Source of the DNA: Nocardia altamirensis NBRC 108246
GTDB taxonomy: Bacteria > Actinomycetota > Actinomycetes > Mycobacteriales > Mycobacteriaceae
Assembly: GCF_001612685.1 (NCBI RefSeq)
Contig: NZ_BDAY01000053.1
Coordinates: 24,723 to 88,722 of the forward strand
Direction of reading: 5' to 3'
DNA length: 64,000 nt
Of the stretch, positions 25,358-31,984 are shown piece by piece; position 1 is the stretch's first letter; each line of letters begins with the position of its first letter. A program made the translations under genes and the position numbers. The notes below the pieces were generated by a model. That model saw only the letters and a program-made list of their open reading frames with translations. It was not told the origin of the DNA and searched no databases.

Positions 25358-26602
25358 TCAGGCTCGGCCGAACGCGAGCGCCACATTGTGGCCGCCGAAG
25401 CCGAACGAATTGTTCAGCGCGTAGTCGATGCGCTGTCGGCGCGGTGCGCCGGTGACGATGTCGAGGTCGATCTCCGGATCGCGGTTGTCGAGATTCAGGG
25501 TGGGCGGCACGATTTGGTCGCGCAGCGTCAGCATCGTCACGAGCGACTCCAGCGCGCCGACCGCGCCGATCGAATGTCCCAGTGCGGATTTCGGCGCATA
25601 GACCGAGGCGTCCGGGGCGAGGGCCGCGATCGCGTTGGCCTCGGAGGCATCGCCGATCGAGGTGGACGTCGCGTGCGCGTTGATGTGCTGGATATCCGAA
25701 ACCTGAAGGCCCGCAGTCTGGATCGCCTTACGCATGGCCCGGGCCGCGCCGATGCCCTCGGGTTCGGAGGCGACGATGTGATAGGCGTCGGAGGTGATGC
25801 CCGCGCCGAGCACCCTGCCGTGGATCGTCGCGCCGCGGGCCTTGGCGTGCCGCTCGGATTCGAGGACCATGAGCGCGCCCGCTTCGCCGAACACGAAGCC
25901 GTCCCTGTCGCGATCGAACGGCCGCGAGGCCCGCTCCGGTTCGTCGTTGCGGGTGCTCATCGCGCGCATCATGGCGAAGCTCGCGATGGGCACCGCGTGG
26001 ATGTGGCCCTCGACGCCGCCGGTCACCACGACGTCGGCCTCGCCGGTCCGGATCAGCCGCCAGGCGTGCGCGATCGCCTCCGAGCCCGACGAGCACGCCG
26101 ACACCGGCGCGAAAACACCGGCCTTGGCGCCGATTTCGAGGCCGACGGTGGCGGCGGGGCCGTTCGGCATCACCATCGGCACCGACAGCGGTGACACCTT
26201 GCGGTACCCCTGGGCTCGCATCGCGTCGACCGCGTCGATCAGCGCGTCGCCGCCGCCGAGTCCGGTGCCGATGGCGACGGCGAGCCGCTCGCCGTCCAGT
26301 TCGGGGGTGCCCGCATGGCGCCATACCGCACGGCCGAGCACCAGCGCGACCTGTTCGACGTAGGACAGCCTGCGCTGCTGGATCCGGGTCAGCTGCGCGC
26401 CGGGATGCGACTTCAGCTTGCCGCCGATGCGCACCGGGAGCCGGTACTCGGTGACGAAATCGTCTGTCAGTTCGCCGATTCCGCTGCGTCCGCGCAGCAG
26501 CTCGGACCAGGTCTCGTCCATGTCGTCGGCCAGCGAGGTGGTGGCCGCGTAGCCGGTGACGACGACGGAGTCCGGAATTTCTGAAGCGATTGTTACAGTC
26601 AC
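25358..26602 (-). CDS. Beta-ketoacyl-ACP synthase II (FabF/KasA-like)
   Basis: 414 residues from the GTG at 26602. The thiolase-fold triad is complete: active-site Cys in SACSSGSEAI-type context (SACSS), His in NAHATST, and Lys/His in KSALGHSIGA. It condenses malonyl-ACP with an acyl-ACP in fatty- or mycolic-acid-type elongation. The longer frame to 26713 covers the divergent TetR start and is rejected. Divergent from the TetR at 26642 across an 18-base palindrome. As a stand-alone KAS with its own regulator it may serve a specialised lipid rather than housekeeping synthesis (inference). Confidence 0.9.
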   Translation of the reverse strand: MTVTIASEIPDSVVVTGYAATTSLADDMDETWSELLRGRSGIGELTDDFVTEYRLPVRIGGKLKSHPGAQLTRIQQRRLSYVEQVALVLGRAVWRHAGTPELDGERLAVAIGTGLGGGDALIDAVDAMRAQGYRKVSPLSVPMVMPNGPAATVGLEIGAKAGVFAPVSACSSGSEAIAHAWRLIRTGEADVVVTGGVEGHIHAVPIASFAMMRAMSTRNDEPERASRPFDRDRDGFVFGEAGALMVLESERHAKARGATIHGRVLGAGITSDAYHIVASEPEGIGAARAMRKAIQTAGLQVSDIQHINAHATSTSIGDASEANAIAALAPDASVYAPKSALGHSIGAVGALESLVTMLTLRDQIVPPTLNLDNRDPEIDLDIVTGAPRRQRIDYALNNSFGFGGHNVALAFGRA

Positions 26603-26616
26603 GATGTCATGAATAC

Positions 26617-26634
26617 CTGTAGCGGTCGCTACAG
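26617..26634. promoter_or_regulatory. Palindromic TetR-type operator
   Basis: CTGTAGCG-GT-CGCTACAG: perfect 8-base arms around a 2-base centre, midway in the 39-base gap between the divergent ketoacyl synthase (start 26602) and TetR (start 26642). The compact gap means one bound dimer would cover both promoters. Confidence 0.8.
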
Positions 26635-26641
26635 TCAACTC

Positions 26642-27196
26642 ATGGCTCGCCCCCTCGATCACGCCAAACGCGCCGACCTGCTCGCCGCCGTCGTGCGCTA
26701 TATCGCCGACCACGGCCTGGCGGAGCTGTCGCTGCGCCCGCTCGCCGCCGAGCTCGGCACCAGCTCACGGATGCTGATCCACTACTTCACGACCAAGGAA
26801 GAACTGCTGGTCCAGGCGTTGGCGACGCAGCGGCCCGAGCTGGCTGCGGTGTTTGCCGACATCGCGGACGCCGCGGCGTTGCGGGCCCGCCTGTGGGATT
26901 TCTGGCGGTCCAACACCGCAGGCGAGGGGCAGATCAGCGTCCGGGTGATGCTGCAGGTGCTCGGCGCGGCCTGCGCCGAGCACAGCCCGTACGCCGACTA
27001 TGCCACCGGGGCGATCGGCACCTTCGTCGCCGCCCTCGCCGACGGCCTCCGTGCGGCAGGCATCGACGACCCGGAAGTCGTTGCCACGCTCTTGGTTTCC
27101 GGCCTGCGTGGCATTCTTCAAGATCGTCTGGTGACCGGTGAGGTCGATCGCACCGATCGTGCCGCTCGCCGCCTGATCGAGCAGAACGTGGTCTGA
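26642..27196 (+). CDS. TetR family transcriptional regulator
   Basis: 184 residues, with the helix-turn-helix around residues 24-45 (LSLRPLAAELGTSSRMLIHY) then TTKEELL. The ATG at 26642 is used; a frame from 26609 would start inside the operator. It probably represses the ketoacyl synthase gene and itself through the palindrome at 26617-26634. An MFS exporter follows after 120 bases on the same strand. Confidence 0.9.
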   Translation: MARPLDHAKRADLLAAVVRYIADHGLAELSLRPLAAELGTSSRMLIHYFTTKEELLVQALATQRPELAAVFADIADAAALRARLWDFWRSNTAGEGQISVRVMLQVLGAACAEHSPYADYATGAIGTFVAALADGLRAAGIDDPEVVATLLVSGLRGILQDRLVTGEVDRTDRAARRLIEQNVV

Positions 27197-27316
27197 GTCC
27201 GGCTCGGCACCGGCCGGTGCCCGGCCGCGGTTACTTGTTGTTTGCCAGCGGGCGGTGAATGCTGAGTCGGGAGGGTTCGGCGAGCGAGGAGAGGGTATGG
27301 CTGCGAGGTTGCCGGG

Positions 27317-28843
27317 ATGAGTGACGACACCGAAGTGGTGCCGACGATCGGGAGTGTGCGGTGGGTGATGCTCGCCGTGCTGTGCGCCAGCCTGCTGTTG
27401 GTGGCGATGGATGCCACGATCCTGAACGTCGCGCTGCCGTCGCTGATCGCCGATCTTCAGGTCGGGCAGCTGGAACAGCTGTGGATCATCGATGTTTACG
27501 GGCTGGTGCTCGGCGGTTTGCTGATCACCACGGGGGCGGTCGGTGATCGCATCGGCCGAAAGCTGTTGTTCCTCGCGGGTTTTGTGCTCTTCGGCGTGGC
27601 CTCGGTGGTAGCGGCTACGGCGCAGAGCTCATGGCAGCTGATCGTGGGCCGGGTGCTGCTCGCCATCGGCGGCGCCATGGTGATGCCGTCCACGCTGTCG
27701 CTGATCAGGAACATCTTCACCGACGCGCGCGAGCGCACCCTCGCCATCGGCATCTGGGCTGCCGTGGCGGGGGCCGGCGCGACGATCGGGCCGATCGTCG
27801 GCGGCGTGCTCGTCGAGCAGTTCGGCTGGGCGTCGGCGTTCTGGTTGAACGTTCCGATCGTTGTGCTCACCGTCGCGGTCGGCGCCTGGCTGTTGCCGGA
27901 ATATCGTGCACCGCAATCCGGTTCGCTCGACTGGCTGGCCGCTGTGCTGTCCATCGCCGGAATCGTCAGCGTGGCATGGGGAATCAAGCACGTCGCCAAA
28001 GGTTCCGCCGCACCGATCGACTGGACCGTGCTTGCGCTCGGCGTGCTGCTGCTGGCGTGGTTCGCCCGCCGCCAACTCGTCGCCGACGACCCGCTTCTCG
28101 ACGTGCGACTGTTCCGCAACGGCGCCTTCACCGCCGCCGCCCTCGCCACCCTGCTCGCGATGCTCGCCATCGGCGCCGCGCTGTTCCTGATCTCGCTGTG
28201 GTTGCAGTACGTCCACGGCTATTCGCCCTCCGAGGCCGGCTTGCGCACGCTCCCTTCGGCATTGACACTGCTGGTCGCCTCGCTCGCCACACCGGCATTG
28301 ATGCAGCGCCTAGGTGTCCGCGCCGTGCTCGCCATCGGCCTCGGCGCACTCGCGCTCGGGTTCCTCGTGCTGGCACTGAGCCCGGAGCCGACCACCTACC
28401 CGGTCATCGCGCTGGTCCTCGCGTCCTTCGGCATCGGCGACGGCCTCGCGATCACCGCGGCCGCCGCAGTCCTCGTCTCCGCCGTCCCGCCGGAACGCGC
28501 AGGACAAGCGGGTGCCGTCTCGGAGACCAACTACGAACTAGGCATCGGCCTCGGTGTTGCCCTGCTCGGCAGTATCCACGCCCGCATCTTCACCGAGAAC
28601 ATGGATCGACTCCCACTGCATGGCGAAAACCTCGACGACGCAAGGGAATCCATCGGCGGCGCCGTCGATGTGGCAGGCCGCCTGGACAACGCCACCCGAG
28701 ATCAAGTCCTCGAGGCCGCCCGCCACGCCTTCGACGTCGCCCTCACCACCACCTCCTACGTCTCAGCCGCCCTCGTCGCGACCGTCGCCGTCATCGCAGT
28801 GCTTTTGGTGCCCAAAGGGTTCCGCATCACCGGCTCTCACTGA
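27317..28843 (+). CDS. MFS drug exporter, DHA2 (EmrB/QacA) family, 14 TM
   Basis: 508 residues. Motif D1 (MDATILNVALPSL), motif A (GDRIGRKLLFLAG) and motif C (AAVAGAGATIGPIVGG) are all present, and 14 membrane segments are expected. Proton-driven efflux of a hydrophobic compound; substrate unknown. It belongs to the same family as the exporter at 12063-13580 but is not a close copy. The preceding TetR gene may be part of the same regulatory unit. Confidence 0.9.
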   Translation: MSDDTEVVPTIGSVRWVMLAVLCASLLLVAMDATILNVALPSLIADLQVGQLEQLWIIDVYGLVLGGLLITTGAVGDRIGRKLLFLAGFVLFGVASVVAATAQSSWQLIVGRVLLAIGGAMVMPSTLSLIRNIFTDARERTLAIGIWAAVAGAGATIGPIVGGVLVEQFGWASAFWLNVPIVVLTVAVGAWLLPEYRAPQSGSLDWLAAVLSIAGIVSVAWGIKHVAKGSAAPIDWTVLALGVLLLAWFARRQLVADDPLLDVRLFRNGAFTAAALATLLAMLAIGAALFLISLWLQYVHGYSPSEAGLRTLPSALTLLVASLATPALMQRLGVRAVLAIGLGALALGFLVLALSPEPTTYPVIALVLASFGIGDGLAITAAAAVLVSAVPPERAGQAGAVSETNYELGIGLGVALLGSIHARIFTENMDRLPLHGENLDDARESIGGAVDVAGRLDNATRDQVLEAARHAFDVALTTTSYVSAALVATVAVIAVLLVPKGFRITGSH

Positions 28844-28850
28844 ACGATTT

Positions 28851-28913
28851 CCACGAGTGGCACACCATGGAGAGCTCTTCTCGCGATTCGCCACAGCCAT
28901 GTGCCACTCGTGG
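28851..28913. repeat. Long inverted repeat between convergent genes
   Basis: CCACGAGTGGCACA at 28851-28864 is the exact reverse complement of 28900-28913, leaving a 35-base centre. It lies directly behind the MFS stop and before the end of the convergent DUF4189 gene. It could be a long-loop terminator or a protein-binding site; no T-run follows. Confidence 0.6.
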
Positions 28914-28947
28914 GCTGTCAACCGCCCGGGGTGCGAGGGCGCGTCGG

Positions 28948-29397
28948 TCAGTCAGTGGGCCGGTTGCAGATCCGGAGCGCGATTGTCGCGCCTGCACTTC
29001 CAGTGCCAGGGGCAACGCGGTTCACGTCGGCGACGGCGTTGCGCTCCGCTTCCTCGGGCGTTGCGCCCTTGCCGAAGCCCATGATGCGGACTTTGACCCA
29101 AATGAGATTGCTCTCCGCGACCGCGGCACATCCTTCTGTGAACGTCACCGGGGTGACGCAATCGCCGGCCGCGTAGTTGCCGGAGCCCGCGCTGTGGATC
29201 GCACCCGTGCAATTCGCCTTCGCTGTTTGAACAGCGGCATCCTCGCTCGGGAAATTGGTTGCGTAGCCGAGCCTTCCGGACGCCGGCGAAAACGAAATAG
29301 CACCCCAATTGACCGGGAAGGCAGACGCTGGCGCGGCGCTACAGACGGCAGCCGCACACACGGCGAACGTGGCAGCAACGGCAAGCTTGATGTTCAT
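28948..29397 (-). CDS. Secreted DUF4189 protein
   Basis: 149 residues. A Sec signal peptide (residues 1-27, ending ASA) is followed by a DUF4189 domain: WGAISFSP, ATNFPSEDAAVQTAKANC and the paired cysteines in NC, DC, GC and IC contexts, which probably form disulphides. DUF4189 proteins are common exported proteins of Nocardia and Mycobacterium; function unknown. GAGGGAG precedes the ATG. Just upstream, 29398-29617 has no gene and should contain its promoter. Confidence 0.85.
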   Translation of the reverse strand: MNIKLAVAATFAVCAAAVCSAAPASAFPVNWGAISFSPASGRLGYATNFPSEDAAVQTAKANCTGAIHSAGSGNYAAGDCVTPVTFTEGCAAVAESNLIWVKVRIMGFGKGATPEEAERNAVADVNRVAPGTGSAGATIALRICNRPTD

Positions 29398-29617
29398 TGT
29401 CTCGGGTACTCCCTCTCCGAGCCGGGCCCGCTGAAACGCAAAGCCCCGTGCTGGCGGTTGAACCTACAACAGTGCACATACGGAGACAACCCCGAAAATC
29501 CTACGCCCCCAACACATCCGGCAAGTCGGCAAACCGGGCAACCACGCGAGCTCCTGGTCGACCCGCTCCAGCGGCGTCCGCCGAAATACCGAACACGGAA
29601 CGTACATCGGGGCAAGG

Positions 29618-30349
29618 TTATCCGGTGATCAACAGCTGGTCGCGTAGCCGATCGAGGACCTTCTGGTCGATTCCGACATTCCGGGTGAGGTACCGCGAGG
29701 TGGATTCGTGGGTTGCCGTGAGGTCTTCGAGGACGAGTCGCATGACGGCGGCGGGGGCGCGGCCGTAGCCGGGCCAGGTGAGTTCGCGGTTCGGGTTCGC
29801 GGCCTTCCACTCGGCGATGAGCTGTGCTGTCGCGAGTTCGGTGAGGGCGAAGTCGGTCAGGATCTGGTCTTCGGAGATGTCGAGGGCGGACAGCACCATG
29901 GCTGCGATGAAGCCGGTGCGGTCTTTGCCTGCGGCGCAATGGAATACCGTCGGTCCATCGCTGTCGGCGACAGTTTCGAACACCTGGCGGATCTCTTCGA
30001 CACCGTCGGAGGCGACCTCGGCGAATCTGTCGGCGAGGTAGCGCCACGGGTCGACGGCGGGGTCGATCGCCGCCTGGTCGTAGGGGCGGTGTTCGATGCT
30101 GAAGTTGGCGTAGGTGAACCGCTCCGGCTCCGGCACCGCACCTCTGGACGCGATCTCTGACGGATAGCGCAGGTCGATGACTGTTCGGATACCCAGCTCC
30201 AGGAAGCGGTCCCAATCGGAGCCGCGTAGCTTGCCTAGCGAGTCGGATCGGTACAGTCGGCCCCATGCGATCGTTCGGCCGTCGGCGGCGGTGTAGCCGC
30301 CGAGGTCGCGAAAGTTGTGTAGTCGTTCGAACTCGATGTGCCGCTGCAT
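29618..30349 (-). CDS. Tyrosine-protein phosphatase (PtpB-like, DSP fold)
   Basis: 243 residues from the ATG at 30349 (a longer frame to 30427 has no ribosome site). The N-terminal FRDLGGY and a P-loop HCAAGKDRTG (CX5R) near residue 149 identify the tyrosine-phosphatase family that includes mycobacterial PtpB and other lipid/tyrosine phosphatases. The lysine inside the P-loop is typical of this group and is associated with phosphoinositide activity in PtpB (recalled). No signal peptide. Confidence 0.9.
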   Translation of the reverse strand: MQRHIEFERLHNFRDLGGYTAADGRTIAWGRLYRSDSLGKLRGSDWDRFLELGIRTVIDLRYPSEIASRGAVPEPERFTYANFSIEHRPYDQAAIDPAVDPWRYLADRFAEVASDGVEEIRQVFETVADSDGPTVFHCAAGKDRTGFIAAMVLSALDISEDQILTDFALTELATAQLIAEWKAANPNRELTWPGYGRAPAAVMRLVLEDLTATHESTSRYLTRNVGIDQKVLDRLRDQLLITG

Positions 30350-30477
30350 ATCCCGCCCTTCGCTGCCGTCGATCTTAGAGGTCGGGTTGACGGCCAGACT
30401 TTCGGCCTGGCCGCACCCGACAGTCACCGGGAGCCGAAGTGCGAGTGGGGTCGGTCAGCCCGGTGGTGAGTGGGTCG

Positions 30478-30981
30478 TTACTTGGGGAGGACGTTCTTCT
30501 TGAACTGGCCTTGGACGTTGCCAGGGGGTGAGTATTCGGCCACGTAGAACGGGCCGTCGGGGCATTGGGCGACGGCGACGCCGATCTGGGTGGTTGCCTT
30601 CCATACGACCTGTGTGAAATGGCCGGTCTCGGGGGAGAATTCGCCGGCGTCGTAGTCGTATTTGGGTTCCTCGTCGTCGACCCACCCCTTCATCACCTCG
30701 TCCCAGGAGCGGTAGCCCCAGGCGATGTTCTCTCCGTACTTGCGGTCCGGCGAATGTTCGAACTCGCACCGGTTCGCCCATTTCTGGGCGAAGTCGGCGG
30801 CCTCGGCGCTCCATGTCAGCGCCGGAGCGTGGTGTTGGGCTCGTTTGGTGTTGTGTAACTCCAGTACGTGATCAATGTCCGCTTGTGACAAGCTATCTGC
30901 TTGGGCCGGACCAGCATTGGGCACCGTACCGACGACACCGGCTAGCAAGAGGCCGGCGGCTGCGACGTAAGACATCTTCAT
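30478..30981 (-). CDS. Secreted CAP (SCP/PR-1) domain protein
   Basis: 167 residues. Signal peptide at residues 1-29, ending AQA. The CAP domain covers most of the mature part: LELHNTKRAQH, YGENIAWG, GHFTQVVWK and the final YVAEYSPPGN are the CAP signature blocks, including the His/Glu cavity residues. Two cysteines in the mature part could pair. CAP proteins in actinomycetes are exported and bind lipids or sterols or have no known activity. Its promoter region, shared with the amber cassette upstream, is 30982-31190. Confidence 0.9.
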   Translation of the reverse strand: MKMSYVAAAGLLLAGVVGTVPNAGPAQADSLSQADIDHVLELHNTKRAQHHAPALTWSAEAADFAQKWANRCEFEHSPDRKYGENIAWGYRSWDEVMKGWVDDEEPKYDYDAGEFSPETGHFTQVVWKATTQIGVAVAQCPDGPFYVAEYSPPGNVQGQFKKNVLPK

Positions 30982-31012
30982 CGAGGCTCCTTCGAGATCC
31001 GCACCCCCGATC

Positions 31013-31105
31013 GGCAGTGGGGGCTACCCAGATGCTGCCATTCGGAATGGATTTGGCACGGAGGATTCATACGATCGTCATATTTCGCCCCAGTTCCCCA
31101 CTGCC
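31013..31105. repeat. Inverted repeat in the divergent region before the amber cassette
   Basis: GGCAGTGGGG at 31013-31022 and its exact complement at 31096-31105, 73 bases apart. The pair lies between the CAP gene (start 30981, - strand) and the Pth2-like ORF (start 31191, + strand). It could bring regulatory proteins together or fold in a leader; function unknown. Confidence 0.5.
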
Positions 31106-31135
31106 GCTTGCGTTTCGGAGATCGGAGCGGACTGA

Positions 31136-31155
31136 AGCCCCCGAATCGGGGGGCT
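31136..31155. promoter_or_regulatory. GC hairpin upstream of the Pth2-like ORF
   Basis: AGCCCCC at 31136-31142 pairs with GGGGGCT at 31149-31155 around GAATCG. No gene ends here on the + strand, so it is not an ordinary terminator. A weak -10 (TACCAT, 31178-31183) follows, placing the predicted start of transcription at or next to the ATG at 31191, which would make the Pth2-like mRNA leaderless. Confidence 0.4.
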
Positions 31156-31190
31156 CGGCACGATGGCCGGTTTGGGCTACCATTGAACTC

Positions 31191-31547
31191 ATGCCACACC
31201 GTTAGGTTCCTCCCCGCCGCCTCTACCTGGTGACCCGCGCCGATCTGGCGCCAGGGATACAGGTTGCCCAGGCGGCACATGCCGCGCTCGACTTCGCCAT
31301 CGCGCATCCCGACTTGGTCGTCGACTGGCACACCACCTCGAACGTGTTGGTGGTGCTCGCCGCACCTGACGAGCTGTCTCTCGGTTGGCTGTGCACGGAT
31401 GGTGCTGCGGCCGGTCACCGGCTGGTCAGAGTCAACGAGCCCGATCTCGACGGTGCGCTGACCGCCGCCGCGTTCGAACCAGCCGCCCGTCGGCTGGTCG
31501 CCGACCTCCCTCTCGCCTGCACTGAACGAGGGGAGGTGAGAACATGA
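31191..31547 (+). CDS. Pth2-like protein with in-frame amber codon 5 (read-through CDS)
   Basis: Reading from ATG 31191, codon 5 (31203-31205) is TAG, then the frame stays open to TGA at 31545-31547: 118 residues counting the amber residue. After the TAG comes VPPRRLYLVTRADL, matching the first strand of peptidyl-tRNA hydrolase 2 (PTH2), then APGIQVAQAAHAAL, its helix. The only normal start after the TAG, GTG 31230, would cut off that strand, so initiation before the TAG is favoured. In the PTH2 signature GKxAAQxxHA the conserved Lys is Ile here (GIQVAQAAHA), so hydrolysis may be lost while tRNA binding remains. The stop overlaps the next ATG (ATGA). No Shine-Dalgarno; possibly leaderless. 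Needs UAG suppression, presumably by the CUA tRNA at 31902. Confidence 0.82.
31532..31536 (+). promoter_or_regulatory. Strong Shine-Dalgarno that fixes the start of the second amber ORF
   Basis: GGAGG inside GGGAGGTGAG (31531-31540), 7 bases before ATG 31544. It is one of the best ribosome sites in the window, yet the frame it serves meets TAG after only seven codons. No comparable site precedes the alternative TTG at 31577, which argues that the ATG-TAG frame is the real gene. Confidence 0.8.
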
Positions 31548-31855
31548 CTGATTCCATCGATACTTAGCTGAGCGATTTGCGCGCCCAGCTCGTCGAGCTC
31601 GCCGCCGAGCGGGACGCGCTGCGCGCCCAACTCGTCGGGGACCTGCCAACGGCCACCCGCTGGCTGCAGCGCAAGGTGTGGCGGCAAGCCGCCGCGCTCG
31701 ACGTGCTGAACCGCCGCGTCGTCACGCAACGGTTCGTGCTGCGGACGCTCGACGAGCTCGGGCGATCCCTGACGGCCGAGGAGTACCGAGCCGCCAGGGC
31801 CGCGATCGCGAACGCTGAACTGCGCGACCGGATCGACGATCCGGACGCAGCCTGA
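31544..31855 (+). CDS. Small coiled-coil protein with in-frame amber codon 8 (read-through CDS)
   Basis: From ATG 31544 the frame reads MTDSIDT, then TAG at 31565-31567, then LSDLRAQLVELAAERDALR and on to TGA at 31853-31855: 103 residues counting the amber residue. After the TAG there is a heptad pattern typical of a coiled coil (about residues 9-32), then a basic helical section with several Arg and Trp (WLQRKVWRQ). I recognise no family. It is translationally coupled to the Pth2-like ORF and lies 46 bases before the CUA tRNA. Without suppression only a heptapeptide is made. A role as partner of the Pth2-like protein or of the tRNA is inference. Confidence 0.78.
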
Positions 31856-31866
31856 TCGGTCATCAT

Positions 31867-31895
31867 GGGGTGGCCGGCAGCGTGCCGGTCACCCC
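31867..31895 (+). other. Strong stem-loop between the second amber ORF and the tRNA
   Basis: 31867-31879 pairs with 31883-31895 in a 13-bp stem with a single G-U wobble and a GCG loop. It begins 11 bases after the ORF stop and ends 6 bases before tRNA position 1. It lacks a T-run. It could be a processing site that releases the tRNA from the mRNA, or a barrier that sets the tRNA/mRNA ratio. Confidence 0.65.
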
Positions 31896-31901
31896 CGATC
31901 G

Positions 31902-31973
31902 GCCCCAGAAGCTCGACGGCCGAGCAGCCGCCTCTAAAGCGGCCTGGAGCGGGTTCGACTCCCGCCTGGGGCA
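31902..31973 (+). tRNA. Amber-reading tRNA, anticodon CUA (natural suppressor candidate)
   Basis: A full 72-base cloverleaf: acceptor GCCCCAG/CTGGGGC (31902-31908, 31966-31972); A73 discriminator; D arm GCTC/GAGC, extendable to 5 bp with loop ACGGC that keeps GG; anticodon stem GCCGC/GCGGC with loop CTCTAAA, anticodon CUA at 31934-31936; 5-base variable loop; T arm GCGGG/CCCGC with TTCGACT loop. All stems are perfect Watson-Crick. CCA is not encoded (ACCGA follows). Odd points: positions 8-9 are AA instead of U8, and position 14 is G, so the usual U8-A14 core pair is missing. The short variable loop excludes Leu/Ser/Tyr class II identity. It is not a standard tRNA-Pyl (2-base connector, GG in D-loop, 5-base variable loop). 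The charged amino acid is unknown. Confidence 0.9.
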
Positions 31974-31984
31974 CCGAACCGGAT

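Noticed and set aside
27631..29628. 665-residue + strand frame
   Set aside because: Arg/Ala/Pro-rich shadow of the MFS gene that then runs antisense through the DUF4189 gene; no family features.
31203..31567. The two TAG codons as sequencing errors or pseudogene decay
   Set aside because: Both stops are amber, both lie close after well-placed starts in adjacent coupled ORFs, the frames are otherwise intact, and a CUA tRNA follows. Independent errors or decay would be expected to give other stops or frameshifts.
31902..31973. Reading the CUA tRNA as pyrrolysine tRNA
   Set aside because: The connector between acceptor and D stem has two bases, the D loop contains GG, the anticodon stem has 5 bp and the variable loop 5 bases; tRNA-Pyl differs in each. 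No pylS, pylB, pylC or pylD gene is in the window.
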